From Polymorphum gilvum SL003B-26A1 (GTDB lineage: Bacteria; Pseudomonadota; Alphaproteobacteria; Rhizobiales; Stappiaceae), in the NCBI RefSeq assembly GCF_000192745.1, contig NC_015259.1, positions 2,123,001 to 2,187,000 on the forward strand: a DNA stretch of 64,000 bases. Direction: 5' to 3'. Each line of letters begins with the position of its first letter. Positions within the stretch are counted from its first letter, which is position 1. Of the stretch, positions 54,206 through 64,000 are shown one piece after another. The translations under genes were made by a program, and so were the position numbers. The notes beneath the pieces were generated by a model, which saw only the letters and a program-made list of their open reading frames with translations, searched no databases and was not told the origin of the DNA.

Positions 54206-55471
54206 ATGACAAAGGCCAGCGGCAGCGACTCCAAGAACACGCTCTACTGCTCGTTCTGTGGCAAGAGCCAACATGAAGTGCGCAAGCTGATCGCCGGCCC
54301 GACTGTTTTCATCTGCGATGAATGTGTCGAGCTGTGCATGGACATCATACGCGAGGAGAACAAGTCCTCGCTGGTGAAATCGCGCGATGGTATTCCCACC
54401 CCGCAGGAGATTCGCCACGTCCTCGACGACTACGTGATCGGCCAGAACAGTGCCAAGAAGGTTCTGTCGGTCGCCGTCCACAACCACTACAAGCGCCTCA
54501 ACCACGCGTCCAAGAACAACGACGTGGAACTGGCCAAGTCGAACATCCTGCTCGTCGGCCCGACCGGCTGCGGCAAGACTCTGCTGGCGCAGACGCTGGC
54601 GCGCATCCTCGACGTGCCGTTCACCATGGCCGATGCGACGACGCTGACGGAGGCGGGCTATGTCGGCGAGGACGTCGAGAACATCATCCTGAAGCTGCTG
54701 CAGGCGGCCGACTACAACGTCGAGCGCGCCCAGCGCGGCATCGTCTACATCGACGAGGTCGACAAGATCAGCCGCAAGGCCGACAACCCGTCGATCACCC
54801 GCGACGTGTCGGGCGAAGGCGTGCAGCAGGCGCTGCTGAAGATCATGGAAGGCACCGTCGCATCGGTACCGCCGCAGGGCGGGCGCAAGCATCCGCAGCA
54901 GGAATTCCTGCAGGTGGACACGACCAACATCCTGTTCATCTGCGGCGGCGCCTTTGCCGGCCTCGACAAGATCATTTCGGACCGCGGCCGCAAGACCTCG
55001 ATCGGCTTCAAGGCCAATGTCGTGGGGCCGGAGGATCGCCGCATCGGTGAACTGTTCTCCGAACTGGAACCGGAAGACCTGCTGAAGTTCGGCCTCATTC
55101 CGGAGTTCGTCGGCCGCCTGCCGGTGATCGCCACGCTGGAGGACCTCGACGAGGAAGCGCTGGTCACGATCCTGACCGAACCCAAGAACGCGCTGGTCAA
55201 GCAGTACCAGCGGCTGTTCGAGATGGAGAACGTCGACCTGTCCTTCCACGAGGAGGCCCTGAAGGCGGTCGCGCGGCGCGCGATCGAACGCAAGACCGGC
55301 GCCCGCGGCTTGCGCTCGATCCTGGAGGCGATCCTGCTCGACACCATGTACGAACTGCCCGGTCTCAAGGGCGTGAAGGAAGTGGTCATCTCGCCTGAGG
55401 TGGTCGAAGGCAAGGCGCGACCGCTCTACATTTACGAGGACCGCGTCGAAAGCTCAGTGTCGACTGCGTGA
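54206..55471 (+). CDS. clpX: ATP-dependent Clp protease ATP-binding subunit ClpX
   Basis: 421 residues. The N-terminal C4 zinc-binding domain has C15, C18, C37 and C40 (YCSFCGK and ICDEC). The AAA+ module has Walker [14 protein letters not shown], Walker B YIDEVDKI, and the sensor-2 arginine in ARGLR. The ClpP-binding IGF loop is read as IGF in [10 protein letters not shown]. It unfolds substrates such as ssrA-tagged proteins and, in alphaproteobacteria, cell-cycle regulators. Confidence 0.98.
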   Translation: MTKASGSDSKNTLYCSFCGKSQHEVRKLIAGPTVFICDECVELCMDIIREENKSSLVKSRDGIPTPQEIRHVLDDYVIGQNSAKKVLSVAVHNHYKRLNHASKNNDVELAKSNILLVGPTGCGKTLLAQTLARILDVPFTMADATTLTEAGYVGEDVENIILKLLQAADYNVERAQRGIVYIDEVDKISRKADNPSITRDVSGEGVQQALLKIMEGTVASVPPQGGRKHPQQEFLQVDTTNILFICGGAFAGLDKIISDRGRKTSIGFKANVVGPEDRRIGELFSELEPEDLLKFGLIPEFVGRLPVIATLEDLDEEALVTILTEPKNALVKQYQRLFEMENVDLSFHEEALKAVARRAIERKTGARGLRSILEAILLDTMYELPGLKGVKEVVISPEVVEGKARPLYIYEDRVESSVSTA

Positions 55472-55504
55472 TGCGGCTTTTAGCCCAACCGTGACGAATG
55501 CATG

Positions 55505-55532
55505 AATGCCGCCCGTGAGGGCGGCATTTTGC
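55505..55532 (+). terminator. Intrinsic terminator after clpX
   Basis: AATGCCGCCC (55505-55514) and GGGCGGCATT (55519-55528) are perfectly complementary around GTGA, followed by TT. The T-run is short. Confidence 0.8.
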
Positions 55533-55604
55533 ATTCACGGCGCTGTTCCGGCGCGGGCCTTGCCGCCTGTCAACAGGTGAGGCGGGTGCTATGTGTCCGT
55601 CCGC

Positions 55605-55636
55605 CTTGACACTCGTAGCCCCGGTGTCCACCTAAT
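55605..55636 (+). promoter_or_regulatory. Candidate heat-shock-type promoter of lon
   Basis: CTTGACA (55605-55611), a 16-base spacer, then CCACCTAAT (55628-55636) resembles a sigma-32 promoter (CTTGAAA and CCCCAT-like boxes). It lies 154 bases before the lon start. The -10 match is imperfect. Confidence 0.35.
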
Positions 55637-55789
55637 AGGTCAACCGATGGTCCGGCGGTTCGAAACGTGCCCAAGAGGGGCGGTTCGAACCGGCTGTTCC
55701 CCGACCCTCCCCGGATCGGGACACCATCCAAGAAGTGCCTGCGGCAGACCTCCTCCCGGACGCTCGCAGGCCCGCAGAAAGGAATGGAC

Positions 55790-58219
<2,430 letters not shown>

Positions 58220-58246
58220 GGCGCGGCAAAACGCCCCGAAACCAGG

Positions 58247-58277
58247 AAAGCCCCGGCATGGCCGGGGCTTTTCTTTT
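58247..58277 (+). terminator. Intrinsic terminator after lon
   Basis: An 11-bp perfect stem, AAAGCCCCGGC (58247-58257) and GCCGGGGCTTT (58261-58271), closes on an ATG loop and is followed by TCTTTT. Confidence 0.95.
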
Positions 58278-58406
58278 GATAATTGGGCGAAAATGGCGGT
58301 TTTCTGCGAAAAAATGGCTTGCGTTGCGGCTTGTTTCGCATGACTTTCCGCCAACGGCGCTGGCGAGAATCGCCGGCTTTCCGCCGTTTTCAAGAAAGGG
58401 ACTGCT

Positions 58407-58682
58407 ATGAACAAAAACGATCTGATCGCAGCCGTTGCTGAGAAGACCGGGCTGACGAAGGCACAGGCCGGGGAAGCCGTCGACGCGACCTTCGACGCCG
58501 TCACCGCAACCCTGAAGGCCGGCGATGAAGTCCGCATTATCGGCTTTGGCAATTTTTCCGTTTCCGAGCGCGCCGCGACCGAGGGTCGCAACCCGCGCAC
58601 CGGCGAGACGATCAAGATCCCGGCGTCCAAGACGCCGAAGTTCAAGGCCGGCAAGGGCCTCAAGGACGCCGTCAACGGTTGA
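58407..58682 (+). CDS. hupB: DNA-binding protein HU
   Basis: 91 residues, full HU length, with AAGGGA upstream. The start [27 protein letters not shown] and the beta-arm region [22 protein letters not shown] with the conserved RNPRTG are diagnostic. It packages and bends DNA. The lon-hupB order is conserved in proteobacteria. The gene has its own leader and is followed by a terminator. Confidence 0.97.
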   Translation: MNKNDLIAAVAEKTGLTKAQAGEAVDATFDAVTATLKAGDEVRIIGFGNFSVSERAATEGRNPRTGETIKIPASKTPKFKAGKGLKDAVNG

Positions 58683-58712
58683 TCCGGTTTCCGGCGCCGC
58701 TGTCGGCGCTAT

Positions 58713-58743
58713 CCCCGCGTGCCGTCCGGCGCGCGGGGTTTTT
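58713..58743 (+). terminator. Intrinsic terminator after hupB
   Basis: CCCCGCG (58713-58719) pairs with CGCGGGG (58732-58738), and TTTTT follows directly. Confidence 0.85.
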
Positions 58744-58864
58744 CATGGCGGCAAAGCCGCGCGGAAGGGCCATTCCGGTGTCCGGGCGGGCGCAAGGGCG
58801 GGAAAGCCTATCCCCCTTGCCAAGCGCCGCGCAAGCGCCTAGAAAACGGCTTCCCTCACGGTCA

Positions 58865-58940
58865 GGGCGGTTAGCTCAGTTGGTAGAGCGCCTCGTTTAC
58901 ACCGAGGATGTCGGGAGTTCGAGTCTCTCACCGCCCACCA
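58865..58940 (+). tRNA. tRNA-Val (TAC)
   Basis: A 76-nt cloverleaf. The acceptor stem pairs GGGCGGT with ACCGCCC, the discriminator is A, and CCA is encoded (58938-58940). The anticodon stem CCTCG/CGAGG encloses TTTACAC, giving TAC. Confidence 0.97.
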
Positions 58941-58988
58941 GTGCCGTGTCTGCGGATCGCTCCGAAGCGCACTGTCATCCGTGTCCTG

Positions 58989-59021
58989 AAACCCTCCGCA
59001 AACCGTCCGGAAACCGTCCGG
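58989..59021 (+). repeat. Three tandem 11-nt repeats between tRNA-Val and tRNA-Asp
   Basis: AAACCCTCCGC (58989-58999), AAACCGTCCGG (59000-59010) and AAACCGTCCGG (59011-59021) lie head to tail; the last two are identical and the first differs at two positions. Confidence 0.8.
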
Positions 59022-59060
59022 CCCCCTGCGACCCTCCGCCGCCGCGCGGCGGCGGCTGCG

Positions 59061-59069
59061 TTATCCACA
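59061..59069 (+). promoter_or_regulatory. Single perfect DnaA-box sequence
   Basis: TTATCCACA matches the DnaA 9-mer consensus exactly, in the 279-base gap between tRNA-Val and tRNA-Asp. It is isolated: no second box, AT-rich unwinding region or replication gene is nearby. Binding is therefore possible but unproven. Confidence 0.35.
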
Positions 59070-59219
59070 GATGCGGCAGGACGGGTCGGCACTGGGCATG
59101 GCGGCTTTCGCGGCCTTTCGCAAAAACGTCATGCGGGTCCGGATGCGGTGCTTGACTTCCACGGCGTGCCGCCGTACATCACGCCCACTTCGGGTCGGCT
59201 CCGCGCCGGCAAGATCGAA

Positions 59220-59296
59220 GCGGGTGTAGCTCAGTTGGTTAGAGTGCCGGCCTGTCACGCCGGAGGTCGCGGGTTCGAGCCCCGTCACTCGCGCCA
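59220..59296 (+). tRNA. tRNA-Asp (GTC), copy 1
   Basis: A 77-nt cloverleaf. The acceptor stem begins GCGGGTG and closes with CACTCGC (one G-T pair), the discriminator is G, and CCA is encoded (59294-59296). The anticodon stem CCGGC/GCCGG encloses CTGTCAC, giving GTC. It is identical to copy 2. Confidence 0.97.
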
Positions 59297-59337
59297 TCTT
59301 TCCTTGCGAGGGAGGATGGCGATTGTCCGTGAAGTGT

Positions 59338-59414
59338 GCGGGTGTAGCTCAGTTGGTTAGAGTGCCGGCCTGTCACGCCGGAGGTCGCGGGTTCGAGCCC
59401 CGTCACTCGCGCCA
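59338..59414 (+). tRNA. tRNA-Asp (GTC), copy 2
   Basis: Identical over all 77 bases to the copy that ends 41 bases upstream; the flanking sequences differ, so only the tRNA itself is duplicated or kept identical by conversion. CCA is encoded at 59412-59414. Confidence 0.97.
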
Positions 59415-59820
59415 CTCACGGTTAAAGACATTCTCCCTATCGCCATCGACAGATCGCTGCACGGTGTCCGTGCCGTGAGTCTGCCTACCGCGCCCGCGGC
59501 GGAGCATGAGTCGGCCTGGGCCGGCCTGGCGGTCGGGGACCTGCGACGGCGAAAAAACCCGAAGGCGGAAAAACGTCGAAAATGCGTCGGCTTTGGCGCT
59601 TTCGCGCTGTGCGTCGCGAAAGCCGTGACGAATGGCCTACGGTTTTGGCCGGTCACGGGTCTTGCGTTGCCCATGGACGTGGGCTAAGCGTGCGCTCGCA
59701 TGTTGGTGAAACCGGGGCCGAAGAAGGGCCGCTTGAGTCGCCTGCACAACAGTGCGACAAAGCCCTGATCGGCCGGATCTCCTCCCGATCCGTCCGGCCA
59801 AATGCAAGGACGCGTAAGAC
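59415..59820 (+). other. Leader region of the nuo operon
   Basis: About 405 bases between tRNA-Asp copy 2 and nuoA. A 70-codon frame at 59475-59687 is Lys/Arg-rich, lacks a good ribosome-binding site and looks like chance. The region should contain the nuo promoter. The best by-eye candidate, TTGCGT (about 59663) and TAAGCG 17 bases on, is too weak to annotate. No terminator was recognised after the tRNA. Confidence 0.4.
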
Positions 59821-60186
59821 ATGGAAGATCTCCTGCGGGACTACCTCCCGATCGCCGTCTTTATCGGCATTTCGCTGGTCATCGGACTGGCGCTCCTGGT
59901 GTCGCCGTTTCTGCTGGCCTATTCCAAGCCCGATCCGGAAAAGCTGTCCGCCTACGAGTGCGGCTTCAACGCCTTCGACGATGCGCGCATGAAGTTCGAC
60001 GTGCGGTTCTACCTGGTGTCGATCCTGTTCATCATCTTCGACCTCGAAGTCGCCTTCCTGTTCCCCTGGGCAGTGGTGTTCGGCGACCTCGGCTGGTTCG
60101 GCTTCTGGTCCATGATGGTCTTCCTCGGCGTCCTGACCGTCGGATTCATCTACGAATGGAAGAAGGGGGCGCTGGAATGGGATTGA
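59821..60186 (+). CDS. nuoA: NADH-quinone oxidoreductase subunit A
   Basis: 121 residues with three membrane helices (about 8-30, 62-84 and 90-112). The conserved loop [39 protein letters not shown] is diagnostic of NuoA/ND3. It is part of the membrane arm of complex I near the quinone site. It overlaps nuoB by ten bases. Confidence 0.97.
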   Translation: MEDLLRDYLPIAVFIGISLVIGLALLVSPFLLAYSKPDPEKLSAYECGFNAFDDARMKFDVRFYLVSILFIIFDLEVAFLFPWAVVFGDLGWFGFWSMMVFLGVLTVGFIYEWKKGALEWD

Positions 60187-60758
60187 CCACGACAAAGGGC
60201 CCGCTCGTCGCGCCGGCCCCCAGGGGCATCATCGACCCGAACACCGGCAAGCCGGTCGGCGCCAACGACCCGTTCTTCATGGGCATGAACGACGAACTGG
60301 CCGACAAGGGCTTCCTCGTCACCACCACCGACAACCTGATCCAGTGGGCCCGCACCGGCTCGCTGATGTGGATGACGTTCGGCCTGGCCTGCTGCGCGGT
60401 GGAAATGATGCAGATGTCGATGCCGCGCTACGACGCGGAACGCTTCGGCTTCGCCCCGCGTGCCAGCCCACGCCAGTCCGACGTGATGATCGTGGCGGGC
60501 ACGCTGACCAACAAGATGGCGCCGGCGCTGCGCAAGGTCTACGACCAGATGCCGGAACCGCGCTACGTCATCTCGATGGGCTCGTGCGCCAACGGCGGCG
60601 GCTACTACCACTATTCCTATTCGGTCGTGCGTGGCTGCGACCGTGTCGTGCCGGTCGACATCTACGTGCCCGGCTGCCCGCCGACAGCGGAGGCGCTGCT
60701 GTACGGCGTGCTGATGCTGCAGAAGAAAATCCGCCGCACGGGCACGATCGAACGCTGA
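60177..60758 (+). CDS. nuoB: NADH-quinone oxidoreductase subunit B
   Basis: 193 residues from the ATG at 60177, inside the nuoA end. The N2 4Fe-4S ligands are visible: the tandem cysteines in [12 protein letters not shown], the Cys in [23 protein letters not shown], and the Cys in [16 protein letters not shown]. It carries the terminal cluster that reduces quinone in complex I. Confidence 0.98.
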   Translation: MGLTTTKGPLVAPAPRGIIDPNTGKPVGANDPFFMGMNDELADKGFLVTTTDNLIQWARTGSLMWMTFGLACCAVEMMQMSMPRYDAERFGFAPRASPRQSDVMIVAGTLTNKMAPALRKVYDQMPEPRYVISMGSCANGGGYYHYSYSVVRGCDRVVPVDIYVPGCPPTAEALLYGVLMLQKKIRRTGTIER

Positions 60759-60843
60759 GCGGCAGGCGCCCGGGGGCGCCGATCACACCAGCGGGGCGGC
60801 CGTCCCGCGCGCATGGTCCGAAAGGGTCGACGAGGTCAAAGAC

Positions 60844-61449
60844 ATGGACGAGACGCTCAGGGAACTCGGCGAGCACATCGAACTCGCGCTCAAAGACTCT
60901 CTCCTGTCCTGGAAGGTCGCTTACGGCGAACTGACTCTAACGGTCAGCGCTCCGGCGATTCTCGACGTGGTGCGTTTCCTGCGCGACGATGCGAGCTGCA
61001 AGTTCGTCAACCTGACCGACATCTGCGGCGTCGACTATCCCGCGCGCGATCGGCGCTTCGACGTCGTCTACCACTTCCTGTCGCCGGTGCAGAACCAGCG
61101 CATCCGGGTCAAGCTTTCGACCGACGAGGACACGCCTGTGCCCTCGCTGACGCCCCTGTTCCCCGGCGCGGAGTGGTTCGAGCGCGAGGCCTACGACATG
61201 TACGGCATCCTGTTCTCGGGCCATCCGGACCTTCGGCGGATCCTGACCGACTACGGCTTCGACGGCCATCCGCTGCGCAAGGACTTCCCGGTCACGGGCT
61301 TCGTCGAGGTGCGCTACGACGACGACAAGAAGCGCGTCGTCTACGAACCGGTGCGCCTGACGCAGGAATTCCGCAACTTCGACTTCCTCTCGCCTTGGGA
61401 AGGCACGGACTACGTGCTGCCGGGCGACGAAAAAGCAACGACGAATTAA
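60844..61449 (+). CDS. nuoC: NADH-quinone oxidoreductase subunit C
   Basis: 201 residues. The NuoC/30-kDa signature [37 protein letters not shown] is complete. It is a separate gene from nuoD, as in alphaproteobacteria and mitochondria, not the fused NuoCD of E. coli. It follows nuoB by 85 bases. Confidence 0.97.
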   Translation: MDETLRELGEHIELALKDSLLSWKVAYGELTLTVSAPAILDVVRFLRDDASCKFVNLTDICGVDYPARDRRFDVVYHFLSPVQNQRIRVKLSTDEDTPVPSLTPLFPGAEWFEREAYDMYGILFSGHPDLRRILTDYGFDGHPLRKDFPVTGFVEVRYDDDKKRVVYEPVRLTQEFRNFDFLSPWEGTDYVLPGDEKATTN

Positions 61450-61459
61450 GGCGGGTCTG

Positions 61460-62644
61460 ATGGCCGAGGCTCAGGTTCGAAACTTCAACATCAACTTCGG
61501 TCCGCAGCATCCGGCGGCGCATGGCGTGTTGCGCCTCGTGCTGGAGCTGGACGGCGAGGTGGTCACCCGCGTCGATCCGCACATCGGTCTCCTGCATCGC
61601 GGCACGGAGAAGCTGATCGAACAGAAGACCTACCTGCAGGCGGTGCCGTATTTCGACCGGCTCGACTACGTCGCGCCGATGAACCAGGAACATGCCTTCG
61701 CGCTTGCCGTCGAACGCCTGCTCGGCGTCACGGTGCCAAAGCGCGGCCAGCTCATCCGCGTGCTCTATTCCGAGATCGGCCGGCTGCTGTCGCACCTGCT
61801 CAACGTCACCACACAGGCGATGGACGTCGGCGCGCTGACGCCGCCGCTGTGGGGCTTCGAGCCGCGCGAAGAGCTTATGGTGTTCTACGAGCGCGCCTGC
61901 GGCGCCCGCATGCATGCCGCCTACGTCCGTCCAGGTGGCGTGCACCAGGACCTGCCGCGGCAGCTGCTCGACGACATCTGGGACTTCTGCGATCCGTTCC
62001 TGCAGACGCTGGACGACATCGAGGGCCTGCTCACCGACAACCGCATCTTCAAGCAGCGCAACGTCGACATCGGCGTGGTCAAGCTGGAAGAGGCCTGGGC
62101 CTGGGGGTTCTCGGGCGTCATGGTGCGCGGCTCGGGAGCGCCGTGGGACCTGCGCAAGGCGCAGCCCTACGAGTGCTACGCGGAGCTCGACTTCGACATT
62201 CCGATCGGCAAGAACGGCGACTGCTACGACCGCTACCTGATCCGCATGGAAGAGATGCGCCAGTCGGTACGGATCATGAAGCAGTGCCTGGAAAAGCTGA
62301 CCGTCGAGACCGGCCCGGTGTCGACGACGGACGGCAAGATCGTGCCGCCCAAGCGCGGCGAGATGAAGCGCTCGATGGAAGCGCTGATCCACCACTTCAA
62401 GCTCTACACCGAGGGCTATCACGTCCCGGCCGGCGAGGTCTATGCCGCCGTCGAGGCGCCCAAGGGCGAGTTCGGCGTCTACCTGGTCGCCGACGGCACC
62501 AACAAGCCGTACCGCTGCAAGATCAAGGCGCCGGGCTATTCGCACCTGCAGGCAATGGACTTCCTGTGCCGCGGCCACATGCTGGCTGACGTCTCGGCCA
62601 TCCTCGGATCGCTCGACATCGTGTTCGGAGAGGTGGACCGCTAG
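61460..62644 (+). CDS. nuoD: NADH-quinone oxidoreductase subunit D
   Basis: 394 residues, the 49-kDa subunit. [22 protein letters not shown] (quinone-site His near the N-terminus), [30 protein letters not shown] and [25 protein letters not shown] are hallmarks. It forms the quinone pocket with NuoB. The next gene starts 3 bases after its stop but is not nuoE. Confidence 0.98.
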   Translation: MAEAQVRNFNINFGPQHPAAHGVLRLVLELDGEVVTRVDPHIGLLHRGTEKLIEQKTYLQAVPYFDRLDYVAPMNQEHAFALAVERLLGVTVPKRGQLIRVLYSEIGRLLSHLLNVTTQAMDVGALTPPLWGFEPREELMVFYERACGARMHAAYVRPGGVHQDLPRQLLDDIWDFCDPFLQTLDDIEGLLTDNRIFKQRNVDIGVVKLEEAWAWGFSGVMVRGSGAPWDLRKAQPYECYAELDFDIPIGKNGDCYDRYLIRMEEMRQSVRIMKQCLEKLTVETGPVSTTDGKIVPPKRGEMKRSMEALIHHFKLYTEGYHVPAGEVYAAVEAPKGEFGVYLVADGTNKPYRCKIKAPGYSHLQAMDFLCRGHMLADVSAILGSLDIVFGEVDR

Positions 62645-62647
62645 GCG

Positions 62648-63637
62648 ATGACCGGGGTGGACGCGACCATTCATGTCGACAAGGCGAGCGGCGCGATCCG
62701 CAACGCCTCGATGCGCGAGCGCACCGGCCTGACGGCCATGCGCCTTGCCGCCGTCGGCCTGCGTCCGCTCGACGACTTCGGCTTCTCGATCGCCTCGAAG
62801 CTGGTGCGCTCGGTCCTGCCGAGCCGGCGCATGGTGACCGTGGACTTCGCCGACGACGCGCGCTTCTCCTTCCCCTACGGCGACGGCTACTGGAGCCTGC
62901 TGCTCGACCCGCGCGACGTCTACGAGGAGGAGGTCGAGGCGATCCTGAGAGCAATCAGGGACGTCGACTATGCCTTCGTCGATTGCGGCGCCAACTTCGG
63001 CTATTGGTCGGTGCTGGTGACGAGCGCCGGCTTCGGCCGCCACAAGGCGGTGGCGATCGAGCTCGACCCTGAGAGCTTCGCCATCCTGGAGCGCAACGCG
63101 GCCGCCAACGGCAACCGCTTCACCTGCCTGCACCGGGCGATCTCCGACAGCGACGACGACGTGCTGAAGTTCTACGGCGCCAAGCACGAGGCGCGCAGCG
63201 TCGTGCCCGACGCGACGGGCGGCGTGCGCGGCGAGGTGCTGTCGATCACGCTCGACCGACTGGTCGAGGACGGCCACGTGCCGGACGAGGGGCCGGTGGT
63301 GCTCAAGCTCGACGTCGAGGGCGTCGAGGTGCAGGCGCTCAAGGGTGGGACGGCGCTGCTGATGCGCGACGTGCTGATCGTCTACGAGGAGCACGGCTCC
63401 GACAGGGCGCATTCGGTGTCGCGCTACCTGCGCGACGACTGCGGCATGCGCCTGTTCGGCCATGTCGACAAGACGTTTTTCGAACTCGGGTCGGTCGACC
63501 AACTGACCCGCCTCAAGACCAACCCGCGGAGGGGCTACGACTTCTTCGCGACCCGCAGCCCGTTCTGGCTCGACCGTCTCTGCGCGCTATCTACGGCGCA
63601 GGGCGGCGGCGTCCGGAACCCGGCGGCGGCGGCCTAG
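62648..63637 (+). CDS. FkbM-family SAM-dependent methyltransferase inside the nuo operon
   Basis: 329 residues. The SAM-binding motif I is FVDCGANFGYWSVLV (about 116-130), followed by the acidic ribose ligand VAIELDPESFAILERN and the FkbM core VLSITLDRLVEDGHVP and VVLKLDVEGVEVQALKGG. FkbM proteins usually O-methylate sugars or natural products; the substrate here is unknown. It starts 3 bases after nuoD (ribosome-binding GAGAGG inside the nuoD end) and stops 21 bases before nuoE, so it must be co-transcribed with complex I. It is not a complex I subunit and its position breaks the canonical nuoD-nuoE order. Confidence 0.88.
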   Translation: MTGVDATIHVDKASGAIRNASMRERTGLTAMRLAAVGLRPLDDFGFSIASKLVRSVLPSRRMVTVDFADDARFSFPYGDGYWSLLLDPRDVYEEEVEAILRAIRDVDYAFVDCGANFGYWSVLVTSAGFGRHKAVAIELDPESFAILERNAAANGNRFTCLHRAISDSDDDVLKFYGAKHEARSVVPDATGGVRGEVLSITLDRLVEDGHVPDEGPVVLKLDVEGVEVQALKGGTALLMRDVLIVYEEHGSDRAHSVSRYLRDDCGMRLFGHVDKTFFELGSVDQLTRLKTNPRRGYDFFATRSPFWLDRLCALSTAQGGGVRNPAAAA

Positions 63638-63658
63638 GCACGGAACGAGGACAAGACC

Positions 63659-64000
63659 ATGGCGGTTCGCAGACTTGCCGCTGAACAACCGGACCACTTC
63701 GCCTTCACGGCGGACAATCTCGCCTGGGCGAAGAAGGTGATCGACCGCTATCCGGCCGGCCGTCAGGCGTCCGCGGTGATCCCGCTGCTGTGGCGCGCGC
63801 AGGAGCAGAACGACGGCTGGGTTTGCGAGCCGGCGATCCGTTACATCGCGGACATGCTCGGCATGCCGCATATTCGCGTGCTGGAGGTGGCGACCTTCTA
63901 CACCATGTTCCAGCTGCAGCCGGTCGGAAAGAAGGCGCACATCCAGGTGTGCGGCACGACGCCGTGCCAGCTGCGCGGCGCGGAAGACCTGATCCGGGTG
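63659..64000 (+). CDS. nuoE: NADH-quinone oxidoreductase subunit E (3' end outside window)
   Basis: The ATG at 63659 ([20 protein letters not shown]), with GAGGA upstream, opens a frame that runs off the right edge after 114 codons. NuoE/24-kDa features are [36 protein letters not shown], with the first two 2Fe-2S cysteines (CGTTPC). The remaining two lie beyond the edge. Confidence 0.97.
   Translation, partial: MAVRRLAAEQPDHFAFTADNLAWAKKVIDRYPAGRQASAVIPLLWRAQEQNDGWVCEPAIRYIADMLGMPHIRVLEVATFYTMFQLQPVGKKAHIQVCGTTPCQLRGAEDLIRV

Noticed and set aside
58989-59069. Replication origin, because of a perfect DnaA box near repeats
   Set aside because: Only one box, no AT-rich unwinding region, and no dnaA, hemE, parAB or gidA genes nearby.
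59475-59687. A 70-codon frame between tRNA-Asp and nuoA
   Set aside because: No ribosome-binding site, no similarity that I recognise, and basic low-complexity composition typical of noncoding high-GC DNA.

Overview
The window is high-GC bacterial chromosome with the gene content and order of an alphaproteobacterium, most likely of the order Hyphomicrobiales (Rhizobiales). The supporting evidence is the pcm-tolC-popZ-valS run, the tig-clpP-clpX-lon-hupB-tRNA-nuo run, aerobic cobaltochelatase-type (CobN) cobalamin genes, an RNase E with the alphaproteobacterial acidic S1 insertion and GWWQR-type tail, PopZ, and glnB-glnA in tandem. Genus cannot be fixed from the sequence alone. It reads as ordinary, densely packed core genome. 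No integrase, transposase, prophage, plasmid or CRISPR gene was seen.

Layout. 1-4.2 kb: a minus-strand ABC importer (fused double permease plus ATPase with a C-terminal AAA-associated domain, no binding protein) followed by a tandem universal stress protein cut by the left edge. 4.2-5.4 kb: a stand-alone phospholipase-D-fold nuclease-like protein, of visibly lower GC than the cobalamin genes, next to tRNA-Asn. 6.0-17.5 kb: cobalamin block. A B12 riboswitch heads hupE-cobU-cobW-cobN-cobO-cobQ, and these converge on a minus-strand set cobC-cobD-DUF938 methyltransferase. 17.7-24.9 kb: tRNA-Cys, pcm, tolC, popZ, valS and a DUF2155 protein. 24.9-30.3 kb: a minus-strand set with an M48 protease, a DsbA-like oxidase, aroQ, accB, accC and aat. 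30.4-31.6 kb: an aminotransferase convergent with rne (31.7-34.2 kb). 34.9-40.0 kb: cell-wall genes (N-acetylmuramoyl-L-alanine amidase, PBP1A) and prfB with its programmed frameshift. 40-49.6 kb: an M23 peptidase, a DUF455 ferritin-like protein with a Bcp peroxiredoxin, a large AsmA-like envelope protein, tyrS, and glnB-glnA behind a good sigma-54 promoter. 50-58.7 kb: NAD(P)HX repair enzyme, tRNA-Leu, trigger factor, ClpP, ClpX, Lon and HU. 58.9-64 kb: tRNA-Val, two identical tRNA-Asp genes, and the start of the complex I operon nuoABCD, an FkbM methyltransferase, and nuoE cut by the right edge.

How the genes work together. The riboswitch ties cobalt uptake (HupE), cobalt insertion (CobN, CobW), adenosylation (CobO), amidation (CobQ) and nucleotide-loop activation (CobU) to the cobalamin level. 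CobC and CobD make and attach the aminopropanol arm. tig, clpP, clpX and lon form a protein folding and turnover neighbourhood. glnB-glnA is a nitrogen-control unit. The accBC genes supply malonyl-CoA.

I did not find a convincing undescribed multi-gene system. The most interesting items are: the FkbM methyltransferase embedded between nuoD and nuoE; the PLD-fold protein with an uncharacterised C-terminal domain; a near-perfect palindromic repeat inserted in frame inside cobN, with a degenerate relative upstream of the same gene; and two unrelated intergenic loci each carrying three tandem 11-nt units ending in or containing TCCGG.
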